From Steroidobacteraceae bacterium (GTDB taxonomy: Bacteria > Pseudomonadota > Gammaproteobacteria > Steroidobacterales > Steroidobacteraceae), in assembly GCA_013044085.1 (NCBI GenBank), contig JABEVI010000088.1, positions 1 through 11,147 of the forward strand: DNA of 11,147 nt. The letters run 5' to 3'. The notes under the pieces are model-generated. The model worked only from the letters and a program-made list of their open reading frames with translations. It was not told the DNA's origin and searched no databases. The position numbers and the translations under genes are program-made. The first letter of the stretch is position 1, and every line of letters begins with the position of its first letter. This document shows positions 1-6,007 of this stretch, in pieces.

Positions 1-630
1 ATGGGTGAGACGAAGCCGAATGTCGTGCCGCTGGTCGTCAAGGCGGATGTACAGGGCAGCGCCGAGGCGCTGCGCGATGCGCTGAACGGGTTGTCGACGG
101 GCGAAGTGGCGGTGAACATCGTCTCCTCCGGCGTCGGCGGCCTGACCGAATCCGACATCACGCTTGCCGCGGCGTCGAAGGCGCGAATCATCGCCTTCAA
201 CGTCCGTGGTGATGCCGCGGCGCGTACGGCGATCAAGGATCACGGCGTTGATGTGCGCTACTACAGCATCATCTACGAGGCGATCGACGACATCCGCGCC
301 GTGCTGACGGGACTGCTCGCACCGGAGGTCAAGGAACAGATCGTCGGTCTCGCCGAGGTGCGCAGCGTGTTCCGCTCCAGCAAGTTCGGAACGGTTGCCG
401 GTTGCATGGTCATCGACGGCTACGTGCGGCGGAATTTTCCGATCCGCGTGCTGCGAAACAACGTCGTGATCTTCGAGGGCGCACTGGAGTCGCTGAAGCG
501 GTTCAAGGACGACGTGAACGAGGTGCGCGCCGGCACCGAGTGCGGCATCGGCGTGAAGAACTACAACGACGTCCGCGAGGGCGATCAGATCGAATGCTAC
601 TCGCGGGTGGAGGTCGCGCGCACGCTGTAG
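1..630 (+). CDS. infB: Translation initiation factor IF-2, C-terminal part (5' truncated by window)
   Basis: This is the C-terminal part of the GTPase that brings initiator fMet-tRNA to the 30S subunit and promotes subunit joining. The visible 209 residues match IF2 domain III and the C-terminal beta-barrel domains. Landmarks are KADVQGS (about residues 14-20), the glycine-rich SGVGGLTESD, RYYSIIYEAID, then GLAEVRSVFRSSKFG, AGCMV, and FKDDVNEVRAGTECGIGVKN near the end. The G domain (P-loop, switch regions) must lie upstream of base 1, so the ATG at base 1 is an internal methionine and not the real start; full-length IF2 is usually 800-970 residues. It ends at TAG (628-630), 21 nt before rbfA, and shares the operon of ribosome-associated genes downstream. 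The fragment shows no frameshift. The identification is very secure. Confidence 0.97.
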   Translation: MGETKPNVVPLVVKADVQGSAEALRDALNGLSTGEVAVNIVSSGVGGLTESDITLAAASKARIIAFNVRGDAAARTAIKDHGVDVRYYSIIYEAIDDIRAVLTGLLAPEVKEQIVGLAEVRSVFRSSKFGTVAGCMVIDGYVRRNFPIRVLRNNVVIFEGALESLKRFKDDVNEVRAGTECGIGVKNYNDVREGDQIECYSRVEVARTL

Positions 631-651
631 CGTGCGGCGCGCGGTGGGACG

Positions 652-1029
652 ATGCCGAGGGATAATCCGCGCGCGAAGCGATTGGCCGGCGAGATGCAGC
701 GCGTCCTCACGGAAGTGCTGCGTCGCGACGTCAAGGATTCGCGCATCGGCAACGTCACGATCACCGACGTCGAAGTCAGCGGCGATTTGAGCAGCGCGAA
801 AGTTTTCTACCTCATATTCGGCCGCGAGGGACCGGATCCGCAGGTGCAGCGCGGTCTGGACAGCGCCGCCGGCTTCCTGCGCAACGCCTTGTCCCGCTCG
901 CTGATGATCAGGCATACCCCGACGCTGAGTTTCGAACGCGACACCTCAATCGAGCGCGGCGTGCGCCTAGCCCGGCTCATCGATGAAGCGAACAAACCCG
1001 GCGACGGCGACGGTGGCGGTAACGACTGA
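652..1029 (+). CDS. rbfA: 30S ribosome-binding factor A (ribosome maturation / cold adaptation)
   Basis: RbfA is a small KH-like protein that binds the immature 30S subunit near the 16S rRNA 5' helix and supports late maturation, especially in the cold. The 125-residue product is close to the usual 120-135. Family landmarks are the N-terminal RAKRLAGEMQRVLTEVLRRDVKD helix region (given here only as a description of residues 7-29), the VTITDVEVSGDLSSAKVF strand segment, the AAGFLRNALSRSL helix with its Ala-Ala-Gly kink, and PTLSFERDTSIERGVRLARL. The tail is a short Gly/Asp run (GDGDGGGND), likely disordered. The ATG at 652 lies 21 nt after infB and has only a weak purine-rich stretch (GGTGGG) upstream. 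Its TGA stop overlaps the truB ATG by one base (TGATG), which suggests translational coupling. Confidence 0.96.
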   Translation: MPRDNPRAKRLAGEMQRVLTEVLRRDVKDSRIGNVTITDVEVSGDLSSAKVFYLIFGREGPDPQVQRGLDSAAGFLRNALSRSLMIRHTPTLSFERDTSIERGVRLARLIDEANKPGDGDGGGND

Positions 1030-1928
1030 TGCCCGCCGAGGTTCACGGGATACTGCTGCTCGACAAGCCTCTCGGGATGACTTCAGCGGGTGCGGTGGCG
1101 AGGGCGAAGCGCCTGTTCGACGCTGCGAAAGCCGGGCACACCGGTTCGCTCGATCCGCTGGCCGACGGTCTGTTGCCGATATGCTTCGGCGAGGCCACGA
1201 AATTCGGCGCCCATCTTCTCGCCGCGGACAAGACTTACCGGGTCACGGCGCGCCTCGGAGAACGCACGGCAAGCGCCGATCTGGAGTCGCCGGTCATCGA
1301 GAAGCGCGAGTTCGCCGAGTTCACGCGCGCCGATATCGAGGCCGTGTTGGCGGCTTTCCCGCGGGACTATCTGCAGGTGCCGCCGATGCACTCGGCGATA
1401 AAGCAGAACGGCAAGCCGCTGTACGAATATGCCCGTGCGGGCGAGACCCGGGTTCGCGAGCCCCGGCCGGTGGCGATCCATGAGCTGACGCTGCTCGATT
1501 ATCACCGACCGGATGTGCATTTTCTGGTGCGATGTTCGAAAGGCGCCTATATCCGGGTTCTCGCCGAGGATATCGCGGTGCGCCTCGGTACACTGGCCCA
1601 CCTGACGGCGCTACGACGCACTGAGGTGGCGCCCTTTTCAGCGCTGACACAGTGGACATTCGCGGACCTCGAGGCATTGTGCCTGGCGGACAGACGGCGC
1701 AGCTTGCTGCCGGTCGACGCCGCGTTACAGGCGATGCAGCGGCTGGACTTGGCGACCGATGGCATCGCTGCGTTGCGCCAGGGCCGACCAGTGGAGGTGT
1801 CCGCCGAAGCGCGCGGTGCGGTGCGCATCTACGCCGCGGACTTCGGATTTCTCGGCTTGGGGGAAATACAGGATGGCGGTCGACTAGTGCCGGTGCGTTT
1901 GATCGCGGCTTGTGCGAATCGTGCTTGA
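1029..1928 (+). CDS. truB: tRNA pseudouridine(55) synthase TruB
   Basis: TruB converts uridine 55 in the T-loop of most tRNAs to pseudouridine and also helps tRNA fold. The protein is 299 residues (the family is usually 290-315). The N-terminal GILLLDKPLGMTS motif is followed by the catalytic motif GHTGSLDPLADGLLP, in which Asp42 is the expected nucleophile. Later landmarks are KTYRVTARLGERTAS, the PPMHSAIKQNGKPLYEYAR motif (about residues 118-136) and CSKGAYIRVLAEDIA. The last 50 or so residues (RQGRPVEVS onward) form the PUA-like C-terminal domain. The ATG overlaps the rbfA stop by one base and the stop TGA (1926-1928) overlaps the -35 of the likely rpsO promoter. There is no sign of damage; assignment to the TruB rather than RluA or TruA family is firm. 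Confidence 0.97.
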   Translation: MPAEVHGILLLDKPLGMTSAGAVARAKRLFDAAKAGHTGSLDPLADGLLPICFGEATKFGAHLLAADKTYRVTARLGERTASADLESPVIEKREFAEFTRADIEAVLAAFPRDYLQVPPMHSAIKQNGKPLYEYARAGETRVREPRPVAIHELTLLDYHRPDVHFLVRCSKGAYIRVLAEDIAVRLGTLAHLTALRRTEVAPFSALTQWTFADLEALCLADRRRSLLPVDAALQAMQRLDLATDGIAALRQGRPVEVSAEARGAVRIYAADFGFLGLGEIQDGGRLVPVRLIAACANRA

Positions 1929-1953
1929 GCGAAGCTTAGGCTACGCGTACAAT
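1925..1953 (+). promoter_or_regulatory. Sigma70-like promoter for rpsO
   Basis: TTGAGC (1925-1930) and TACAAT (1948-1953) are separated by exactly 17 bases, giving 4 of 6 and 5 of 6 matches to the -35 and -10 consensus. The -35 box overlaps the truB stop codon. Transcription would begin near 1960 and leave a leader of about 40 nt before the rpsO ATG. A promoter between truB and rpsO is also known in Escherichia coli. The call rests on sequence matching only. Confidence 0.6.
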
Positions 1954-2000
1954 GGTCGGCTTATCTTTGGATCTAAGTTATTGATTGAGGATTGATTTCA

Positions 2001-2270
2001 ATGCCACTGACGCAAGAAGAAAAGAGCGGTATCGTTGGTAAGTTCCAGCGTGGACCGCAGGACACGGGCTCACCGGAAGTCCAGATCGCGCTGCTCTCGG
2101 AGCGGATCAACGGCCTGAGCCAGCATTTCACGACACACAAGGCCGATCATGCCTCACGTCGTGGCTTGTTGAAGATGGTCAACCAACGCCGCAAGTTGCT
2201 CGATTACCTGAAGAGCACGACACCGGAAAAGTACACGGAAGTCGTCGAGCGCCTGGGATTGCGCCGCTAG
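2001..2270 (+). CDS. rpsO: 30S ribosomal protein S15
   Basis: S15 is a primary 16S rRNA-binding protein of the 30S platform and contributes to an intersubunit bridge. The product is 89 residues, the length normal for bacterial S15. Conserved motifs are DTGSPEVQ (residues 21-28), HFTTHKADHASRRGLL (42-57) and MVNQRRKLLDYL (59-70), ending in LGLRR. The start was set at the ATG at 2001 because it gives the family N-terminus (MPLTQEEK) and has a TGAGGA ribosome binding site at 1986-1991, nine bases upstream; an in-frame TTG at 1992 would add three residues and overlap nothing useful. It sits between truB and pnp, as in many gammaproteobacteria. In E. coli S15 represses its own translation through a leader pseudoknot; the short leader here could support something similar, but I cannot show it. 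Confidence 0.98.
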   Translation: MPLTQEEKSGIVGKFQRGPQDTGSPEVQIALLSERINGLSQHFTTHKADHASRRGLLKMVNQRRKLLDYLKSTTPEKYTEVVERLGLRR

Positions 2271-2283
2271 CCGGCCGCAACTC

Positions 2284-2301
2284 GTTGCCGATGGCGGCGA
2301 C
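2284..2301 (+). promoter_or_regulatory. Stem-loop in the rpsO-pnp intergenic region (pnp leader / attenuator candidate)
   Basis: GTTGCC (2284-2289) pairs with GGCGAC (2296-2301) around a six-base loop, including one G-U pair. A T5 run follows only at 2314-2318, so it is a poor intrinsic terminator. A competing pairing, GCAAC (2277-2281) with GTTGC (2284-2288), overlaps the left arm. In E. coli this interval holds a partial rpsO terminator and an RNase III-cleaved pnp leader hairpin; equivalence here is inference. TAAAAT at 2318-2323 resembles a -10 box but has no convincing -35. Confidence 0.3.
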
Positions 2302-2348
2302 ATTTCCGCGTACTTTTTAAAATCACGAACTCCTAAGGGGCAGCCTAC

Positions 2349-4436
2349 GTGAGCGCTACCAAGAAAAGCTTTCGATATGGGGAACACACGGTCACGCTGG
2401 AAACCGGGGAACTGGCGCGCCAGGCTGACGGGGCGGTGCTCGTGACGATGAGCGAAACCGTCGTATTGGTCACGGCGGTTGGCATGAAGAAGGCGCTGCC
2501 GGGACGTGATTTCTTCCCGTTGACGGTCAACTACCAGGAAAAGACCTACGCGGCCGGACGTATTCCGGGCGGTTTCTTCAAGCGTGAAGGCCGGCCGAGC
2601 GAGAAGGAAACACTGACCTCGCGCTTGATCGATCGGCCGATCCGACCGCTGTTCCCGGAGGGATTCAAGAACGAAGTCCAGGTGGTCGCCTCGGTGCTGT
2701 CGGTCAACGCTGAAGTGGATCCGGATATCGCCTCCCTGATCGGCGCGTCCGCCGCGCTCGCGATCTCCGGAATGCCCTTCCTCGGGCCGATCGGTGCCGC
2801 TCGCGTCGGTTATATCGGCGGCAACTACGTGCTCAATCCGACCGCCACGCAGTTGCGCGAGTCGAAACTCGATCTCGTCGTCGCCGGCACCGGAGAAGGC
2901 GTCCTGATGGTCGAGTCCGAGGCGCAGGGTTTGCCCGAGGATGTGATGCTCGGCGCCGTCATGTTCGGCCACGAGAGCATGCAGGTCGCGATCAACGCGA
3001 TCAAGGAACTCGTCGCCGAGGCCGGCAAGGCGAAGTGGGATTGGACGGCGCCCGCGCCGAACACCGAGTTGAAGGAAGCGGTCCGCAGCTTGTCGGAAGC
3101 GGCGCTGATCGAAGCCTATGCACTCACCGAGAAGCAGCAGCGGCACGCCAAGATCGGTGCCATCAAGACCGCGGCGCTCGAAGCGCTCGCCGGTGGCGAA
3201 ACGCCCAAGTTCAAGGCCGAACAGGTCGGTGCCGAGTTCTTCGACCTCGAGTATCGCCTCGTTCGCGAGCGCATTCTCGACGGTCAGCCGCGCATCGACG
3301 GCCGCGACACGAAAACCGTGCGGCCCATCAATATCCGCACCGGCCTGCTGGCGCGTACGCATGGCTCGGCGCTCTTCACCCGTGGGGAGACTCAAGCCCT
3401 GGTGGTGACGACGCTTGGCACGGGCCGCGACGCGCAAATCATCGACGGCCTGACCGGCGAGCGCAAGGAGCCGTTCATGCTGCACTACAACTTTCCGCCG
3501 TTCAGCGTCGGTGAGACCGGCATGATGGGTTCGCCGAAGCGACGCGAGATCGGCCATGGAAACCTGGCGAAGCGCGGCGTGAAGGCGGTGATGCCGAGCC
3601 TCGAGTCCTTTCCGTACGTGATTCGTGTGGTCTCGGAGATTCTCGAGTCCAACGGCTCGAGTTCCATGGCGACGGTTTGCGGCGCGAGCCTCGCGATGAT
3701 GGACGCGGGCGTGCCGATCGAGGCACCGGTGGCGGGCGTGGCCATGGGTCTCGTCAAGGAAGGCGAACGCTTCAAGGTCCTGACGGACATTCTCGGCGAC
3801 GAAGATCATCTCGGCGACATGGACTTCAAGGTGGCCGGCACGAAGCAGGGCGTGACGGCGCTGCAGATGGACATCAAGATCACCAGCATCACCCGCGAAA
3901 TCATGCGGGTGGCGCTCGACCAGGCTCGCGACGGACGACTGCACATTCTCGGCGAGATGAACAAGGTGCTCGCCAAGCCGCGCGCCAGCATGTCGGAGTG
4001 GGCGCCGACCATCATCACGCTGAAGATCGATCCGGAGAAGATCCGCGACGTGATCGGCAAGGGTGGAGCGGTCATACGCCAGATCACCGAGGAAACCGGC
4101 ACGTCCATCGACATCGAGAACGACGGTACGGTCAAGATCGCCTCGGTACAGGGTGCCGCGGGCCGGGAAGCCCAGCGCCGGATCGAGTTGATCACGGCGG
4201 ACATCGAGGTGGGTCGTGTCTATGAGGGTCGCGTGGCGCGTCTGATGGACTTCGGCGCATTCGTGACGATCCTGCCGGGTCGCGACGGCCTGGTGCACAT
4301 CTCGCAGATTTCCGAGGAGCGCGTCGAGCGCGTCGGCGACAAGCTCAAGGAAGGCGACGTGGTGCGTGTGAAGGTGCTCGAGGTCGACCGCCAGGGACGC
4401 GTCCGCCTGTCCATGCGCAACGTCGACGCGGCCTGA
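2349..4436 (+). CDS. pnp: Polyribonucleotide nucleotidyltransferase (PNPase)
   Basis: PNPase is a trimeric 3'-to-5' phosphorolytic exoribonuclease of mRNA decay and part of the degradosome in many bacteria. The 695 residues show the full architecture: a first RNase PH core (about 12-145, with FFKREGRP and RLIDRPIRPLFPEGF), an alpha-helical linker domain (about 150-300), a second catalytic RNase PH core (about 310-545), a KH domain with GKGG at 570-573, and an S1 domain (about 622-690, YEGRVARLMDFGAFV). The phosphate-site serines SSS are at 437-439, and the metal/catalytic residues D486, D492 and K494 lie in the GDEDHLGDMDFK stretch. The start is GTG at 2349, preceded by AAGGGG (2335-2340) at eight bases. 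No degradosome-binding extension is seen after S1. It is the last gene of the plus-strand cluster and converges on phaR. Confidence 0.98.
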   Translation: MSATKKSFRYGEHTVTLETGELARQADGAVLVTMSETVVLVTAVGMKKALPGRDFFPLTVNYQEKTYAAGRIPGGFFKREGRPSEKETLTSRLIDRPIRPLFPEGFKNEVQVVASVLSVNAEVDPDIASLIGASAALAISGMPFLGPIGAARVGYIGGNYVLNPTATQLRESKLDLVVAGTGEGVLMVESEAQGLPEDVMLGAVMFGHESMQVAINAIKELVAEAGKAKWDWTAPAPNTELKEAVRSLSEAALIEAYALTEKQQRHAKIGAIKTAALEALAGGETPKFKAEQVGAEFFDLEYRLVRERILDGQPRIDGRDTKTVRPINIRTGLLARTHGSALFTRGETQALVVTTLGTGRDAQIIDGLTGERKEPFMLHYNFPPFSVGETGMMGSPKRREIGHGNLAKRGVKAVMPSLESFPYVIRVVSEILESNGSSSMATVCGASLAMMDAGVPIEAPVAGVAMGLVKEGERFKVLTDILGDEDHLGDMDFKVAGTKQGVTALQMDIKITSITREIMRVALDQARDGRLHILGEMNKVLAKPRASMSEWAPTIITLKIDPEKIRDVIGKGGAVIRQITEETGTSIDIENDGTVKIASVQGAAGREAQRRIELITADIEVGRVYEGRVARLMDFGAFVTILPGRDGLVHISQISEERVERVGDKLKEGDVVRVKVLEVDRQGRVRLSMRNVDAA

Positions 4437-4465
4437 GCGCTCCTCGCGGCTTGATTCCATCGCAC

Positions 4466-4501
4466 CGTCGGTGCCGACCCGGATGTGGGTCGGCACCGAC
4501 G
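4466..4501. terminator. Perfect 15-bp hairpin between convergent pnp and phaR
   Basis: CGTCGGTGCCGACCC (4466-4480) is exactly complementary to GGGTCGGCACCGACG (4487-4501) around the loop GGATGT. The GC-rich stem lies 30 bases after the pnp stop and seven bases after the phaR stop on the other strand, the expected place for a bidirectional terminator. There is no T-run on either side, so it may work as an mRNA 3'-end stabiliser or need Rho rather than act as a classic intrinsic terminator. Confidence 0.7.
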
Positions 4502-4508
4502 CCGTGGA

Positions 4509-4976
4509 TCACTTCGTCCCGGGCCGATCCTTGTCGGATTCGCGGGTGAATTCGCGGGCCAGGTCGCGGCCGATTTCCCGAAGATGCATCGGTGCCGCGG
4601 CAGGGCGATTCATCCCCGAGTCGGCTCCGCCGGCGCCGCCGGCTCGTTCGCGCACCTGGTTGGGGTGCGTCATGAACATCTTCATGCACTGTTCCAAGTA
4701 GCCACTGACGATATTCTCGTTTTGACCGCCATGCGAGCGGATCACCTGGATCATGAAATCTTGGGTGAGTATCGGCTCCGAGTGCTGCTCCTGTTCGGAT
4801 ATCACCTGCAGCAGGATGCTGCGCGTGATGTCGACATTGTTCTTTTTGTCGACGACGACGAAGTCGATCTTTTCCAGGACCAGGCGTTGTACATCGGTCA
4901 AGGTGATGTAGCGGCTCTCGACCGTGTCGTAGAGCCGTCGATTCGGATACTTTTTGATCACTCGCGGTTCGCTCAT
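4509..4976 (-). CDS. phaR: PhaR-type polyhydroxyalkanoate synthesis regulator
   Basis: PhaR-family repressors bind both DNA and polyhydroxyalkanoate granules, holding down phasin and synthesis genes until polymer forms. The 155-residue product starts with the diagnostic DNA-binding domain: RVIKKYPNRRLYDT (residues 5-18), SRYITLTDVQRLV and DKKNNVDITRSILLQVI. The PHB-accumulation regulatory segment follows (SEPILTQDFMIQVIRSHGG, then YLEQCMKMFMTHPNQV). The C-terminus is variable, Gly/Ala-rich then charged. The ATG at 4974-4976 was chosen because the family begins just before RVIKKYPNRRLYDT and GAGGAG lies a few bases upstream; an upstream in-frame extension to 5129 would run into gluQ and encodes non-conserved sequence. 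No phaC or phasin gene is in the window, so the target genes lie elsewhere. It is convergent with pnp and downstream of gluQ. Confidence 0.92.
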   Translation of the reverse strand: MSEPRVIKKYPNRRLYDTVESRYITLTDVQRLVLEKIDFVVVDKKNNVDITRSILLQVISEQEQHSEPILTQDFMIQVIRSHGGQNENIVSGYLEQCMKMFMTHPNQVRERAGGAGGADSGMNRPAAAPMHLREIGRDLAREFTRESDKDRPGTK

Positions 4977-4998
4977 GAGGCTCCTCGCTCGTGTTAAG

Positions 4999-5013
4999 CC
5001 GGCTCCTCGCCGG
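4999..5013. repeat. Small inverted repeat in the phaR leader
   Basis: CCGGC (4999-5003) and GCCGG (5009-5013) form a perfect 5-bp stem with a five-base loop, about 23 bases upstream of the phaR start. It would sit in the phaR 5' untranslated region, or mark the 3' end of gluQ mRNA. It is short for a terminator and has no U-run, and could be chance in GC-rich DNA. Confidence 0.25.
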
Positions 5014-5039
5014 GGAGATGAACCCTTTGGCCAGCCCCG

Positions 5040-5067
5040 AGCATAACGCAATGCAGCGCCAAGGCAA
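5040..5067 (-). promoter_or_regulatory. Possible phaR promoter
   Basis: On the minus strand TTGCCT (5067-5062) and TATGCT (5045-5040) are separated by 16 bases, each matching 4 of 6 consensus positions. The -35 begins right after the gluQ stop codon, so phaR could be transcribed independently of gluQ, with a leader of about 55-60 nt. The matches are modest and read-through from gluQ is equally possible. Confidence 0.35.
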
Positions 5068-5068
5068 G

Positions 5069-6007
5069 TCACAAGGCGCGTTCCAGTCCCTTGGGCACGC
5101 ACGACAGCCGCCAGTGCCTCAACGCCCATGCCCAGGCGTCGGCCAGGCTGCCCTCGCGAACGCCGGCCGGTGGATCCAAGCCCAGAAGAGCGAACACCTG
5201 GGTGAGTTCATCGACGGGCGCGAGCGGGTTAAGACGCGAAGTTCGCCGGGATTTGGCGAGTTTGGCCCCATCGGGCTCGGTCAGAACCGGCAAATGCGCA
5301 TAGCTCGGCGTCGGCAGGGACAGCAGCGTTTGCAGGTGGATTTGTTGCGGCGTGCTTTCGAGCAGATCCGCCCCCCGAACGACCTCCGTGACACCCTGAT
5401 CGGCATCGTCGATCACGACGCCTAGCACGTAGGCCACGATGCCGTCGCGGCGCCTGACGACGAAGTCACCGCCATGCCGCCTAAGGTCGCGTTCGAAGCT
5501 GCCCTGCAAACGGTCGTTGAGCCGTATGGGGGCCGGATCGATGCGTACGCGCCAGGCACAGGGCTCGCCGATCGTACCGGGACTCCTCGATCGGCAGGAC
5601 CCGGGATAGGCGGCTGTGTTCGCCAGGCGGCTGCGGCTGCAGTCGCAGGCGAACAGCCGACCTTGTGCGCGCAGCAGCCCCAAGGCATCCTGGTACCGGT
5701 CAGTGTGCTCACTCTGGCGTAAGACCGGCCCATCCCATTCGAAGCCAAAGGCTTCCAGCGTGGCCAGGATCCGATCGGCGGCCCCGGGAACTTCGCGCGG
5801 CCGGTCCAGGTCTTCGATGCGTACGAGGAAACGACCGTTGTGGGCGCGTGCCTGCAGGTACGCCGCGGTCGCGGTGTAAAGAGAGCCGAGGTGCAGATCG
5901 CCCGTGGGCGAGGGCGCGAAACGCCCGACGTAGCCTGCGCGGTGATCGCGCGGGTCTTGCCGGTCCCTATCGGTAGCGGTCGTCGCGGTCCCCGTACTGC
6001 TTCTCAC
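5069..6007 (-). CDS. gluQ: Glutamyl-Q tRNA(Asp) synthetase
   Basis: GluQ-RS activates glutamate and attaches it to the queuosine base at position 34 of tRNA(Asp), unlike true GluRS which charges the tRNA end. The 312 residues resemble the catalytic half of GluRS with no anticodon-binding domain, which is the hallmark of this family. Visible motifs are YVGRFAPSPTGDLHLGSL (26-43, containing the HIGH-type HLGS), RIEDLDRPR (63-71), a zinc-site pattern Cys121-x-Cys123, Tyr134 and Cys138, and the KMSKS-like KLAKS (249-253). The start is GTG at 6007; it leaves about 20 extra residues before the conserved core, but no ATG, GTG or TTG lies between, so it is the only usual start. It overlaps the dksA 3' end by 41 nt, implying one transcript and coupled translation. 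It depends on queuosine, to which the nearby queF contributes. Confidence 0.95.
   Translation of the reverse strand: MRSSTGTATTATDRDRQDPRDHRAGYVGRFAPSPTGDLHLGSLYTATAAYLQARAHNGRFLVRIEDLDRPREVPGAADRILATLEAFGFEWDGPVLRQSEHTDRYQDALGLLRAQGRLFACDCSRSRLANTAAYPGSCRSRSPGTIGEPCAWRVRIDPAPIRLNDRLQGSFERDLRRHGGDFVVRRRDGIVAYVLGVVIDDADQGVTEVVRGADLLESTPQQIHLQTLLSLPTPSYAHLPVLTEPDGAKLAKSRRTSRLNPLAPVDELTQVFALLGLDPPAGVREGSLADAWAWALRHWRLSCVPKGLERAL

Noticed and set aside
1..3. ATG at base 1 as a true gene start
   Set aside because: The product is only the last two to three domains of IF2 and lacks the GTPase domain, so the gene simply continues beyond the window.
2154..4496. A 780-codon open frame on the minus strand opposite pnp
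   Set aside because: It is antisense to an unmistakable full-length PNPase, is unusually rich in His, Arg, Asp and Leu, shows no known motif, and arises because GC-rich codon bias removes stops from the complementary frame.
4977..5129. Upstream in-frame extension of phaR (51 more residues)
   Set aside because: The extension overlaps the gluQ 3' end, is not family-like, and the internal ATG at 4976 has a good ribosome binding site right before the conserved motif.
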